Part shown: piece by piece, positions 17,230 to 25,579 of the stretch
Position numbering within the stretch: position 1 is the first letter of the stretch
How the letters are laid out: each line of letters starts with the position of its first letter
NCBI RefSeq assembly: GCF_019679435.2
Contig: NZ_CP139781.1
Location: 2,604,001-2,668,000 of the forward strand
DNA from: Actomonas aquatica
GTDB lineage: Bacteria > Verrucomicrobiota > Verrucomicrobiia > Opitutales > Opitutaceae
Length of the DNA stretch: 64,000 nt
Reading direction: 5' to 3'
The notes under the pieces: generated by a model
Seen by the model: only the letters and a program-made list of their open reading frames with translations
Database searches by the model: none
Told to the model about the DNA's origin: nothing
Translations under genes and position numbers: made by a program

Positions 17230-17853
17230 ATGAAGTTCTTCACCCTCCTGCTCGCCCTCACCCTGCCTTTCGTCTCGTCCCTCTCCGCTCAAACCGACAC
17301 CGCGGCACCGGAGCTCGAGGAACTCGGTGACTTCGACGACTTTGAAGACGAGCCGCCCGCTTCGCCCTACCACGCCGGAGACTTTTTCGGCTACCTCGAA
17401 CTAGTGCTTGCCGGGCGCCTCGATCACTATGCCTCCCTCCGCGGTGAACCGCTCGACCGACCCGAGGATGCTCCCCCCGGCTGGCACGCCACGCTCGAAC
17501 ATCCCGCCGTGCTTTCCGCCATCATCGAGGATCACGGCTTCCACGCCCTCATCGGCAAATACGACGATCGTGAATCGGCCATGGCCGTTTACGCCCAACT
17601 CGAGTCCGCCCTGCCTCAGCTCGCCTTGGCCTTCTCGCCCCTCACGCCGACCGCAGTGCGTCAGTCGAACACCGTGCCTGCCATGGAAGCCGCCGCGTGG
17701 GAGTCACCCCTCATCGACGGCTTTAAAATCTACTACGGGATCGAGATGGACGGAGATTTTGACATCCCCGATGGCGCTTTCGTGCCGCGCCGCATCTACG
17801 TCGTGACGCTGCATATTTTCAACCTGCACCCGCAGCCCCCGGCCGACGAATAA
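17230..17853 (+). CDS. Secreted hypothetical protein
   Basis: A 207-residue protein with a clear Sec signal peptide (MKFFTLLLALTLPFVSSLSAQ) and an acidic stretch right after the cleavage site (ELEELGDFDDFEDEPP). The remainder is a soluble alpha/beta-looking domain with no motif I recognise. I start it at the ATG at 17230; the longer open frame upstream is a shadow of the MFS gene. It probably acts in the periplasm. It converges with the ThuA-domain gene, whose stop lies 25 nt away. Confidence 0.75.
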   Translation: MKFFTLLLALTLPFVSSLSAQTDTAAPELEELGDFDDFEDEPPASPYHAGDFFGYLELVLAGRLDHYASLRGEPLDRPEDAPPGWHATLEHPAVLSAIIEDHGFHALIGKYDDRESAMAVYAQLESALPQLALAFSPLTPTAVRQSNTVPAMEAAAWESPLIDGFKIYYGIEMDGDFDIPDGAFVPRRIYVVTLHIFNLHPQPPADE

Positions 17854-17877
17854 CGCTCGGTGCGGCACGCCGGCCGC

Positions 17878-18594
17878 TCACTCCAGCGGCTCCACGTTCG
17901 GACACCCGTCCGGGATCCGCACCGTCGGGCGCAACCAGCGCACCGCGTTGAGAATCACCCGACGCACATTCGCGTCATGGTAGGATGGATACGTCTCGTG
18001 CCCGGGCCGGAAATAGAACACCCGCCCGTGGCCCCGTCGCCATGATGCGCCCGAGCGAAACACCTCGCCGCCACTGAACCAGGAGATGAACACCGTCTCA
18101 TCGGGCTCGGGAATGCCAAAGGGTTCGCCATACATTTCCTCCACGAGCTCAAAATGCTCCGGCACCCCAGCCGCCACCGGGTGCGACGGCATCACCGTCC
18201 AGATGCGCTCCTTGTCGTTGTTTTCCCGCCATTTCAACGAACAGGTGCTGCCCATCAGCCGTTTGAACGGTTTGGCGTAGTGCCCCGAGTGCAGCACCAG
18301 CAGCCCCATGCCTTCCAGCACGCGCCGCTGCACGTCCGCCGCGATGGCATCGTCGACTTCGTCGTGCGCGCAGTGGCCCCACCAAAGCATCACATCGGTG
18401 CTTTCCAAAACCTCCGGCGTCAGCCCATGACTCGGCTCGTCCAGCGTCGCCGTGCGCACCTCGATGTCACCCTCCGCGCCCAAAAGCTCCGCCAAGGTCT
18501 GGTGGATGCCCTCCGGATAAAGCTCAGCCACCTTCGGGATTTCTTTCTCGTGGCGGTATTCGTTCCAAATCGTGACGCGCAGCGGATCAGCCAT
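17878..18594 (-). CDS. ThuA-like (trehalose utilisation) domain protein
   Basis: A 238-residue single-domain protein of the class I glutamine amidotransferase-like fold. Visible family features are [13 protein letters not shown] at the N-terminus, [33 protein letters not shown], and [32 protein letters not shown] at the C-terminus. The family was first linked to trehalose utilisation in rhizobia; many members lie beside sugar oxidoreductases and the exact reaction is unclear. Length fits the family. It stands 48 nt upstream of nothing on its own strand and follows the pseudouridine synthase gene (48-nt gap), so these two may be co-transcribed. Confidence 0.9.
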   Translation of the reverse strand: MADPLRVTIWNEYRHEKEIPKVAELYPEGIHQTLAELLGAEGDIEVRTATLDEPSHGLTPEVLESTDVMLWWGHCAHDEVDDAIAADVQRRVLEGMGLLVLHSGHYAKPFKRLMGSTCSLKWRENNDKERIWTVMPSHPVAAGVPEHFELVEEMYGEPFGIPEPDETVFISWFSGGEVFRSGASWRRGHGRVFYFRPGHETYPSYHDANVRRVILNAVRWLRPTVRIPDGCPNVEPLE

Positions 18595-18642
18595 GGCGCG
18601 ATCCTCTGAACAGACTCGCCAGGCGTAAAGCCCGACTCCCCT

Positions 18643-19446
18643 TCACCGCACAAACTTGCGCAGATTCTTCAACGCGATCTCAAAGCCCTTGGGCCGCGGC
18701 GCCGCAAACGTCACCTGCTCCCTCGTCGCCGGGTGTCGCAAGGTAATCCGCGCCAGGTGCAGCGCCAACCCATCCACCATCGGCCGCTCGTCCGCCCGTC
18801 CCTTGTAACCACGCTTAAACTGCGACAACAGCAGCCGCGCTTCCGGCAGCCCGTGCGCCGCATCCCCGACCACCGGCGCGCCCACCGCCGCGAGGTGCGC
18901 CTGCACCTGCTGATCCCGACTCGTCTCCGGCTCGGCTTCGATCCAGCACCAGCGCCCACCGCCAAATCTCTCCAACACCCGCACCACCGTGCGCGCCGGC
19001 CGCCCTCCCCGCTTGCGATACACGTGCATCCGCCCCGGCACCTCCAGGTCCGGCCCCAGCCCATACCCCACCTCAAATCGATCCGGCAGGCTGCCATCCG
19101 CTCCCCGCACTGGCGCAATCGCCACCGTCTGCGCCAATTCCTCCTCCCGCGCCACCACCACAAACCCCTCCATTACCCGCTGCGCCATTTTGCTCTGGAA
19201 TTCCCCACTCACAAAATCGAGCGCGGCCTTGGTTTTGGTCAAAATCAGCACCCCACTCACCTCCACATCGATGCGGTGGGCATTCAGCAGCGACTCTCCG
19301 CCCTGCCGTCCGGCCTCAGCCTGCCAGCGCTCCAATACCGTAGGTGCCCCGCGCGGCACCCCTTTGCCCGGAGCCACGGCCACTCCCGGTGGTTTTGTGA
19401 CCACTAAAAGCAGCTCATCTTCAAAAATGCTCACCGATTCGCTCAA
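18643..19446 (-). CDS. RluA-family pseudouridine synthase
   Basis: A 267-residue RNA-modifying enzyme. The catalytic motif HRIDVEVSGVLILTKTKAA places the nucleophilic Asp at residue 60, and the N-terminal VVTKPPGVAVAPGKG is the usual substrate-loop element. The C-terminal QVQAHLAAVGAPVVGDAAHG and LALHLARITLRHPATREQVTFAAP match RluA/TruC-type proteins. There is no S4 domain. It isomerises uridine in rRNA or tRNA; the target site cannot be deduced. The HRID rather than HRLD form is a minor deviation. Its start lies about 100 nt from a divergent sigma-54 promoter. Confidence 0.92.
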   Translation of the reverse strand: MSESVSIFEDELLLVVTKPPGVAVAPGKGVPRGAPTVLERWQAEAGRQGGESLLNAHRIDVEVSGVLILTKTKAALDFVSGEFQSKMAQRVMEGFVVVAREEELAQTVAIAPVRGADGSLPDRFEVGYGLGPDLEVPGRMHVYRKRGGRPARTVVRVLERFGGGRWCWIEAEPETSRDQQVQAHLAAVGAPVVGDAAHGLPEARLLLSQFKRGYKGRADERPMVDGLALHLARITLRHPATREQVTFAAPRPKGFEIALKNLRKFVR

Positions 19447-19540
19447 GATGGATCAAGTCCGCACTCTCGCTGACCCGGAGCAATCGATTTTCCCTTCAGC
19501 CGCTTAATTTTGAAATAATTTCGAAGAGCCATCTGCAGGT

Positions 19541-19556
19541 TGGCACGGGCGATGCA
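19541..19556 (+). promoter_or_regulatory. Sigma-54 (-24/-12) promoter for a short transcript
   Basis: The plus strand reads TGGCACGGGCGATGCA, with GG and GC at the correct spacing; only the first T of TTGC differs. The same TTGGCACGGG core occurs in the two other sigma-54 sites of this window. No protein gene follows on this strand, only hairpins and a terminator. Confidence 0.7.
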
Positions 19557-19565
19557 TAAACATAA

Positions 19566-19670
19566 TCCGCAATCCGGCACTGCCGGTTATTGGGGTTACA
19601 TGGATGTTGGTTCTTAGAACCAACGAGAAAACAATGGGCCCGCCGTTAAGGGGTTTTCGGCGGGCCCTTC
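19566..19670 (+). ncRNA. Candidate sigma-54-dependent small RNA
   Basis: Between the sigma-54 promoter and a strong GC hairpin lies ~105 nt with no credible gene. It contains three successive hairpins: CCGGC/GCCGG (3-nt loop), GTTGGTT/AACCAAC (19606-19624) and the 10-bp terminator GGGCCCGCCG/CGGCGGGCCC (19636-19667) followed by a short TTC tail. Only a 5-codon ORF (ATG at 19600) is present. The rest of the gap from 19447 to 19768 shows nothing else. The U tract is weak, so the 3' end is uncertain. Confidence 0.5.
19628..19667. terminator. Hairpin terminator shared by the TlpA gene and the candidate sRNA
   Basis: Perfect 10-bp stem GGGCCCGCCG/CGGCGGGCCC. On the minus strand it is followed by ATTGTTTTCTCG, a fair U-rich tail for the leftward TlpA gene that stops at 19769; on the plus strand the tail is the weaker TTCTCG. 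Confidence 0.7.
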
Positions 19671-19768
19671 TCGTATCCGGATACCAAGGTTTTCCGACCC
19701 AACAAAAACGCCGGAGCTTTCGCCCCGACGTGCCCACTACTCCGCCCCTCCTCCAGCGCGCTCTCCGC

Positions 19769-20305
19769 TTACAACAGCGAACGCACCAGCGGCTCGTAAT
19801 CTTCGCGGCTCATCGAGCCCACCTTGCGGTGCCGGATCTTACCGTCCCGATCGATCAGGAACGTGGTCGGAATCGCTTCGATGCCGCCAAACGTCTCCGT
19901 CAGATCCTGATCTCCCATCACGATTGGGTAGTTGATCTCATAGTCCTGAGCAAATTTCTGCACCACCGGCACCCCGGCCCGGTCGAGCGACACGCCGACG
20001 ATCACCACGCCCTGCGCCTCCAGCTCACGCTGCATCTCCACGTAGCCGGGAATCTCTTCGCGACACGGCGGGCACCACGTGGCCCAAAAATCGACCACCA
20101 CCACTTTGCCCTTCAGGTCAGCCGAACTCAGCTTCGTTCCATCGAGCTTCGCCAACGTCCAGGACGGCGCCGTCCCCAGATCCGGCAGGGCCGCCACATC
20201 GGCCGTCGCCGCAGAAGCCGATTCCGTTGTGCCGCCATCGCCGCTGCAGGCTGCGACCAGCGTGAGACTCAAACCGAGGGTGAGAACGAGAGCATATTTT
20301 TTCAT
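19769..20305 (-). CDS. TlpA-family thiol-disulfide reductase, lipoprotein
   Basis: A 178-residue exported thioredoxin-fold protein. The N-terminus is a lipoprotein signal (KKYALVLTLGLSLTLVAAC, lipobox Cys at 20), so the protein is probably anchored in a membrane facing the periplasm. The redox motif WCPPCREE lies at residues 77-84, and the cis-proline region (EAIPTTFLIDRDGKI) follows. The GVVIVGVSLD element is typical of TlpA/ResA. It would reduce disulfides, for example in cytochrome c maturation, but no such genes are adjacent. I chose ATG 20305; an ATG one codon upstream is equally possible. It begins 50 nt after the glycosyltransferase stop. Confidence 0.9.
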   Translation of the reverse strand: MKKYALVLTLGLSLTLVAACSGDGGTTESASAATADVAALPDLGTAPSWTLAKLDGTKLSSADLKGKVVVVDFWATWCPPCREEIPGYVEMQRELEAQGVVIVGVSLDRAGVPVVQKFAQDYEINYPIVMGDQDLTETFGGIEAIPTTFLIDRDGKIRHRKVGSMSREDYEPLVRSLL

Positions 20306-20354
20306 CATAAAAAGTGGATTTCGGGAGCTAAAGGGTCCTGTCGCCGCGCGCAAA

Positions 20355-21863
20355 TCAGGTGCCGGCATTCATGACCCCGGTGGGCTCCGCAGGTTTCAGC
20401 CAAAAGCTCGGCCACAGGTCATTCGACGACAACCAAGCCACCGCCCAGAAGCCGCCGCCTTTCAAAGTGAGCGCCGCCGCCAATTCACCGTGGCCGCGCA
20501 GGCCAAAATAAACCGCCCCGCCCAGCAGCACCGCCCCGAGGAGCATTTCCGCGCAGGTGATCGCCGCAAAAAAGGTCCGGCTGCGCATCCGCGCCAACAA
20601 ACCGCCCGCCCGCACCCGCCGTCCGCCCTTGGGCGTGCGCACAAATTCGCCACCGTTGGACAGCAGCCCCTCAAAAAAGGCCACACACAGCGTCACACTC
20701 AGCGCCAGACCGAACGACAACAGCAACGGCGACACCGCCAACCACATCAACCCTTCACGCCACTCCCGCCGCTGGAGAAATTGCCCGGCCACGTAAAACG
20801 CCACCGGAGCGCCACCCGCCAGCAGCACGATCGCGGGATTCGCCAGATACCACCAGGTGCCGAGCTGATCGGCCGCAAACCACAGGTAAGGCACAAACAG
20901 CAGCGAAAACGTCACCAGCAGCGGATGCACCACGCCGATCGTGAGATGCCACCAGGCTTCTCGCTTGATCCGCGCCGGCAGCGACGCCGTCAGCACCGTG
21001 CCCAACAGCTTCCGCGCCACCTGCACCCCGCCCTTGGTCCAACGGCGCTGCTGGGATTTGAAGGCGATCAGATTCTCCGGCAGCTCCGACGGCACCGCAT
21101 AGCGATGCAGGTAAACCAGCCGCCAGCCGCGCAACTGCGCCCGGTAGCTCGCGTCGAGGTCCTCCGTCACCGTGTCACTCGTCCAGCCGCCGGCGTCCTC
21201 CAAGGCCGTGCGCCGCCAGATGCCGGCCGTGCCATTGAAGTTAAAAAACAGCCCACTCGCCGCCCGCGCCGTCTGCTCCACCACAAAATGGGCGTCCAAA
21301 AACACCGCCTGAAACCGCGTCAGCAGCGTGCGTTTCCGATTCGCAAACTCCCAGCGCGCCTGCACCACGCCCACCTCCGCCGCCGCGAAGTGCGGCATCA
21401 TCCGCTCCAGGAAATCCGGCTGCGGCCGGAAATCGGCGTCGAAGATCGCAAAAAAATCCGCGTCCGTGCGCGCCATGCCCTCGCGCAAGGCACCCGCCTT
21501 GTAACCCTCCCGCCGCGCTCGCCGCACGTGGCTCACCCGCCGCGCGGCCTGCGGATGCGCCGCCAACCACCCCTCGATGATCGCCGTCGTCTCGTCGGTG
21601 GAATCGTCCAACACCTGAATCTCCCACGCCTCGTCGGGCCAACGCAGCGCCGCGACGTGATCCAATAGCGCCTCCACCACCAGCGGCTCGTTGTAAACCG
21701 GCAGCTGCACGCAGACTTTCGGATGCCAGCGCAGCGGCGGCGGCACCGGCTCCGGTCGCGACGCCGCCCGCCAATACAGCACCAACATCTTCAGTCGGTG
21801 CGCTCCGTAGAGAGCCAACCCCGTGAGGGTCAGAAAATAGGTGATGGCGATAAAGGACGGCAT
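20355..21863 (-). CDS. Membrane glycosyltransferase family 2 (cellulose synthase-like)
   Basis: A 502-residue processive-type GT2 enzyme. An N-terminal helix is followed by the GT-A domain: VCVQLPVYNEPLVVEALLDHVAALRWP, QVLDDSTDETT (first Asp motif), FFAIFDADFRPQPDFL (DxD), TEDLDASYRAQLRGW (TED) and QQRRWTKGGVQ (Q(Q/R)xRW). At least four C-terminal helices follow. The order and motifs match cellulose synthase/CELF-like beta-glycosyltransferases. The product polymer or glycolipid is unknown; there is no PilZ domain and no BcsB partner. I chose ATG at 21863; a TTG lies 24 nt upstream. Confidence 0.92.
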   Translation of the reverse strand: MPSFIAITYFLTLTGLALYGAHRLKMLVLYWRAASRPEPVPPPLRWHPKVCVQLPVYNEPLVVEALLDHVAALRWPDEAWEIQVLDDSTDETTAIIEGWLAAHPQAARRVSHVRRARREGYKAGALREGMARTDADFFAIFDADFRPQPDFLERMMPHFAAAEVGVVQARWEFANRKRTLLTRFQAVFLDAHFVVEQTARAASGLFFNFNGTAGIWRRTALEDAGGWTSDTVTEDLDASYRAQLRGWRLVYLHRYAVPSELPENLIAFKSQQRRWTKGGVQVARKLLGTVLTASLPARIKREAWWHLTIGVVHPLLVTFSLLFVPYLWFAADQLGTWWYLANPAIVLLAGGAPVAFYVAGQFLQRREWREGLMWLAVSPLLLSFGLALSVTLCVAFFEGLLSNGGEFVRTPKGGRRVRAGGLLARMRSRTFFAAITCAEMLLGAVLLGGAVYFGLRGHGELAAALTLKGGGFWAVAWLSSNDLWPSFWLKPAEPTGVMNAGT

Positions 21864-21969
21864 GCGCTCGAGGGGTAGAGGCACCAACCTGTCGGTTTAT
21901 GCCCGAAAAACAACGCCCCGGAGCCAACACCCTCTGGGCAGGGCCAGAGCCCACTAATAACGCAGCCGC

Positions 21970-22875
21970 TTATTCGCTCTTCTTCTGGTCCCGCAGGTCC
22001 ATCCCCAGCGTGTCGATGAACTTGCGCATCGCCGGCGTGAGCACCCGACCTTTGCGATGCAGGATCGCCAGCGGTCGAGTGAAGTCCTTGCCGTTGAAGT
22101 GGAGAATCTTGAGCGAGCCTTGCTGCGCCTCACGCAACACCGTGGCCTGCGGCACGATTGCCACGCCATGGTCGATTTCGACCGCGCGCTTCACCGTCTC
22201 GATGTTGTCGAACTCCATCACCGGCTCCATCTCGATCTTGTTGTCGCGGAAGATCTGATCGACCGCCTTACGCGTCGGGATGTCCGGGTCGAACCCAATG
22301 AACTTCAGGCCGGAAAGCTCGTTGAGGTCCACCGTGTCCCCCCGCTTGGCCAACGGATGATCCGGGTGCGTGATCAACACCAGATGATCGTCGCGGAACG
22401 GCACCGCCTCGATCTGACGATGCTTCAGCGGAAATGCCACCAGACCAAAATCGACCGAATTGTGCAGGATGTCCTCATACACCAGATTAGACCGGCGGTA
22501 TTCCACCCGCACATTCACCGACGGGAAGTCGTGCAGGAACCGCTTAATGTAGGGCGGCAGCTCGTGCAGGCCGATCGAGTAGATGGTCGCGATCCGGATC
22601 GTCCCGCTAATGACCTTCTTCATCTCCTGCAGCTCGGAGAGCAGCTTATCGTAGCCATGCAACAACTCCTTCGAGGTGTCATACACCGCCTGGCCTTCCC
22701 GGGTGAGCTGGAATTGCTTCTGGCTGCGGTCAATCAGCAGCGTTTTGAAGTGCTTTTCCATGGCCCGCGCCTGCTGGCTCACCGCCGACTGCGTAATGCC
22801 GTTGATTTTGGCGGATTTCGAAAAACTCTTCGTTTCGACCAGATCCGCGAAGACCTTGAAGTTCTCAATTTGCAT
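21970..22875 (-). CDS. LysR-family transcriptional regulator
   Basis: A 301-residue LysR regulator. The N-terminal winged helix reads MQIENFKVFADLVETKSFSKSAKINGITQSAVSQQARAMEKHFKTLLIDRS, followed by an effector-binding domain with two alpha/beta lobes (ISGTIRIATIYSIGLHELPPYI and later LKFIGFDPDIPTRKAVDQIFRDN). The GTIRIATIYSIGLH opening resembles CysB/CysL/CcpE-type regulators. It lies divergent from the YggS gene with a 67-nt gap, so it may control it, although LysR neighbours are often misleading. No effector can be named. Confidence 0.92.
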   Translation of the reverse strand: MQIENFKVFADLVETKSFSKSAKINGITQSAVSQQARAMEKHFKTLLIDRSQKQFQLTREGQAVYDTSKELLHGYDKLLSELQEMKKVISGTIRIATIYSIGLHELPPYIKRFLHDFPSVNVRVEYRRSNLVYEDILHNSVDFGLVAFPLKHRQIEAVPFRDDHLVLITHPDHPLAKRGDTVDLNELSGLKFIGFDPDIPTRKAVDQIFRDNKIEMEPVMEFDNIETVKRAVEIDHGVAIVPQATVLREAQQGSLKILHFNGKDFTRPLAILHRKGRVLTPAMRKFIDTLGMDLRDQKKSE

Positions 22876-22942
22876 CGGTAGCGAAAGATTTAGCCCATCT
22901 ATAAAGCGCGCTTATCGCTGCGCAACCCATTAATAGGACTGT

Positions 22943-23650
22943 ATGATCCCAACTTTTGAGACCTTTGTGAGCCGGGCCGAGACCGTTCTCGCCGAAATCG
23001 CGACCGCTTGCCGCGAGGCAGGCCGCGACCCCGCCGAGGTCGAGCTGCTCGCCGTCACCAAAACCCACGATGCCTGGGCCCCCGCCTACGCCGCCCGCTT
23101 CGGCCTGCGCGGAGTCGGCGAAAACCGCGTGCAGGAAGCCATCGACAAAATGCCCCACGTCGAGCTCCCCGCCGACGTCACGCCCCCTCGCTGGGAACTG
23201 ATCGGCCACCTGCAGTCCAACAAAGCCAAGCTCGCCGCCACCCACTTCGACCGCGTGCAAAGCGTCGATTCGCCCAAACTCCTCCAGCGCCTCGACCGCG
23301 CCGCCGGCGAACTCGACCGCTCCCTCGCCGTGCTCCTCCAAATCAACGCCGGCCGCGACCCCGCCAAATTTGGCGCCGAACTGGAAGACGCCCCCGCCCT
23401 GCTCGAAACCGCCCTCAACTGCACTCACCTGCGCGTCGACGGCCTCATGACCATCGCCCCGCTCTCCGACGACCCCGCCGTCGCCGAGCGCACCTTTGCC
23501 AACCTGCGCCAACTCCGCGACGACCTCGCCGCGCAGTTCAGCGTCGCCCTGCCCACCCTTTCCATGGGCATGAGCGGCGACCTCGTTCCCGCCATCGCCG
23601 CCGGCTCCACCCAAGTGCGCGTCGGCACCGCTCTTTTTGGCCAACGCTGA
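22943..23650 (+). CDS. YggS-family PLP homeostasis protein
   Basis: A 235-residue PLP-binding TIM-barrel protein (PLPBP/ProY/YggS). The PLP lysine is in LLAVTKTHDAWAP near residue 39, and the family signatures GENRVQEAIDK, WELIGHLQSNKAKL and the phosphate-binding LSMGMSGDLVPAIAAGSTQVRVGTALFG are all present. It controls cellular pyridoxal phosphate and amino acid balance and has no known enzymatic turnover. Length is normal. It is followed 66 nt later by a SirB1-type gene on the same strand. Confidence 0.95.
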   Translation: MIPTFETFVSRAETVLAEIATACREAGRDPAEVELLAVTKTHDAWAPAYAARFGLRGVGENRVQEAIDKMPHVELPADVTPPRWELIGHLQSNKAKLAATHFDRVQSVDSPKLLQRLDRAAGELDRSLAVLLQINAGRDPAKFGAELEDAPALLETALNCTHLRVDGLMTIAPLSDDPAVAERTFANLRQLRDDLAAQFSVALPTLSMGMSGDLVPAIAAGSTQVRVGTALFGQR

Positions 23651-23716
23651 CGCCTCCGCCTCCCGGGATTTCCCATTTTCTTGCCACAACCCGGCCGCGC
23701 GATTGTCTGAGGGCCC

Positions 23717-24589
23717 GTGGCCTCCCCGACCTTGACTCTCAGTCCCACGGAAAAGACCGCCCTGCGTGAGCTGCTCGACGATCCGAGTCCTGCCGTGCGC
23801 CGCGGCCTCACCCACCGCTTCGGCGACCTCGGCACCACCGCGCGTGACTTCCTGCGCGAGATCGCCGACGGCTCCAACCGCCACCTCGCCTGGCACGCCC
23901 GTTCCTACCTTGAGGAGCTGAACTTCACTGACCCGGTCGCCGAATTCCGCGAGTTCATCCGCTCGCTCAACTATGAGCTCGAAACCGGCGCCCTCCTGCT
24001 CGCCCGCACCGTCCGCCCGCGCCTCGATGTCGGCGAATGCTGCGCCGAACTCGACCGCATCGCCGACCGCTGCCGCGAGCTCATCGTCGAACCCTCCTCT
24101 ACCCGCGAAAAGTGCCGCGTCATCAATCGCGTGCTGTATCACGAACTCGAATACCGCGGTAACGTCGAGCACTACACCGACCCGGACAACAGCTTCCTCG
24201 ACCAAGTCATCGCCCGTCGGCGCGGCATTCCCATTTCGCTCTGCACGCTCTACCTGCTCGTCGCCGGCCGCCTCGGCCTCGCCCTCGAACCCGTCGGCCT
24301 GCCCGGCCACTTCATGATCGCGTGCTTCAGCGACGGCGCCCCGTTCTTCATCGACGCCTTCGACCGCGGCGTCTTCCGCACGCCCGAGGAGATTTTTGTT
24401 TTCCTGCGCGCCCACGACATGGCCCCCACCCTGGCCGATCTCGCCCCCACGCCCGTGCGCGAAGTCCTCTGCCGCAGCTGCCGCAACCTCGCCAATCACT
24501 TCGAGGCCAAAGGCGACCCCGAACAATCCGCCCTCTTCGACAGCTTCGTCACCGACTTCGAGACGACCTACACGAAGAACATGCTGTAA
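23717..24589 (+). CDS. SirB1-like transglutaminase-fold protein
   Basis: A 290-residue protein of the SirB1/transglutaminase-like family. The core region reads RVLYHELEYRGNVEHYTDPDNSFLDQVIARRRGIPISLCTLYLLVAGRLGLALEPVGLPGHFMIAC, where ISLC carries the family Cys and GLPGHF the His. The N-terminal ~90 residues are helical and typical of the family. Its role is unknown in most bacteria. The start is a GTG at 23717 with a GAGGG sequence a few bases upstream, which acts as a good ribosome-binding site. It is followed by aroE after a hairpin repeat. Confidence 0.87.
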   Translation: MASPTLTLSPTEKTALRELLDDPSPAVRRGLTHRFGDLGTTARDFLREIADGSNRHLAWHARSYLEELNFTDPVAEFREFIRSLNYELETGALLLARTVRPRLDVGECCAELDRIADRCRELIVEPSSTREKCRVINRVLYHELEYRGNVEHYTDPDNSFLDQVIARRRGIPISLCTLYLLVAGRLGLALEPVGLPGHFMIACFSDGAPFFIDAFDRGVFRTPEEIFVFLRAHDMAPTLADLAPTPVREVLCRSCRNLANHFEAKGDPEQSALFDSFVTDFETTYTKNML

Positions 24590-24613
24590 GTGGCCGAGGC
24601 TTCCAGCCTCGGC
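24590..24613. repeat. REP-like hairpin between SirB1-like gene and aroE
   Basis: Stem GCCGAGGC/GCCTCGGC with a 5-nt loop TTCCA, starting directly after the stop codon. A near-identical element (loop TCCC) occurs at 51397-51421. The open frame upstream of aroE runs through it, but only by chance. Confidence 0.75.
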
Positions 24614-24673
24614 AATCCACCCGGCACACCCAGGTTTGACATTCGGCGCCGCGCCGACCGCACTCCGCCCTCG

Positions 24674-25570
24674 ATGGAGCCCGTCTACACTCTCGCCGAT
24701 CTCGATACCTGGTCCCACCGCGGCACCGCCCTCGCCGTGCTGGGGCATCCGATCAAACACTCCATCAGTCCTCCCATGCATAACGCCGCCCTCGCGGTCA
24801 TGGCGCAGGACCACCCCACCTACGGCGACTGGCGCTACTTCCGTTTCGACGTGCCGCCCGCCGACCTGCCGCTCGCCCTCAACCGCCTGCATGCCGCCGG
24901 TTTCCATGGCCTGAACCTCACCGTGCCGCACAAGGTGCTGGCCTGCGACACCATCGCCCACGTCGACCCCAGCGCCCGCCCCATCGGCGCCGTCAACACC
25001 CTGCGCCGCACGACCAACGGTTGGCACGGCTTCAACACCGACGGTTACGGCCTCGCCACCGCCGTGACCGAAACCCTCGGTATCCAAATTTCCGGCACAC
25101 CCGTCATCCTGCTCGGCGCCGGCGGCGCCGCCCGCGGTGCCGCCGTGGAATGCCTCGCGCGCGGCTGCGCCTCGCTCCACATCGCCAACCGCACCGCCGC
25201 CAACCGCGACGCCCTGCTGACCGCGCTCGCGCCGCTTGCCGGCGACATCCCGCTCCACGGCTTCGCCCCGGCCGAGCCTCCCGCCGACCTGCCCGTCGGC
25301 GCCTTGCTCATCAACGCCACCAGCGCCGGCCTCCATCCCGAGGATCCCTTGCCGATCGATCTCGCCGCGCTGCCCACTCCGGCCGGCGTCTACGACATGA
25401 TCTACAACCCGGCCGAAAGCGCCTTGCTCGCGCAAGCCCGCGAGCGCGGCCTCCCCCACGCCAACGGCCTCTCCATGCTCATCCATCAAGGAGCCCGCGC
25501 CCTCGAGATTTGGACGGACACCCCCGTCCCCGTGGACGCCATGCGCCAAGCCGTCCAAGCCGCCCTCTAG
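24674..25570 (+). CDS. aroE: Shikimate dehydrogenase
   Basis: A 298-residue enzyme that reduces 3-dehydroshikimate to shikimate with NADPH in aromatic amino acid synthesis. The substrate-binding part has LGHPIKHSISPPMHNAAL, FHGLNLTVPHK (catalytic Lys in TVPHK), GAVNTLRR and FNTDGYG; the nucleotide-binding loop is LLGAGGAARGAAVECLARG; the C-terminal VYDMIYNPAESALLAQARERGLPHANGLSMLIHQGA completes the family signature. I chose ATG 24674 because the upstream in-frame stretch comes from the hairpin repeat and is Arg/Pro-rich. Confidence 0.96.
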   Translation: MEPVYTLADLDTWSHRGTALAVLGHPIKHSISPPMHNAALAVMAQDHPTYGDWRYFRFDVPPADLPLALNRLHAAGFHGLNLTVPHKVLACDTIAHVDPSARPIGAVNTLRRTTNGWHGFNTDGYGLATAVTETLGIQISGTPVILLGAGGAARGAAVECLARGCASLHIANRTAANRDALLTALAPLAGDIPLHGFAPAEPPADLPVGALLINATSAGLHPEDPLPIDLAALPTPAGVYDMIYNPAESALLAQARERGLPHANGLSMLIHQGARALEIWTDTPVPVDAMRQAVQAAL

Positions 25571-25579
25571 GGGTGTCGC

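Noticed and set aside
19604..20374. Plus-strand 256-residue open frame after the sigma-54 promoter
   Set aside because: It runs through a terminator hairpin and then antisense to the TlpA gene, with Arg/His-rich shadow composition; a short non-coding transcript fits better.
21241..21954. 237-residue minus-strand frame overlapping the start of the GT2 gene
   Set aside because: Out of frame with the GT2 gene, which holds all catalytic motifs; no recognisable protein features.
22865..25558. 897-residue minus-strand open frame
   Set aside because: Lies opposite YggS, SirB1-like and aroE, all of which carry clear family motifs.
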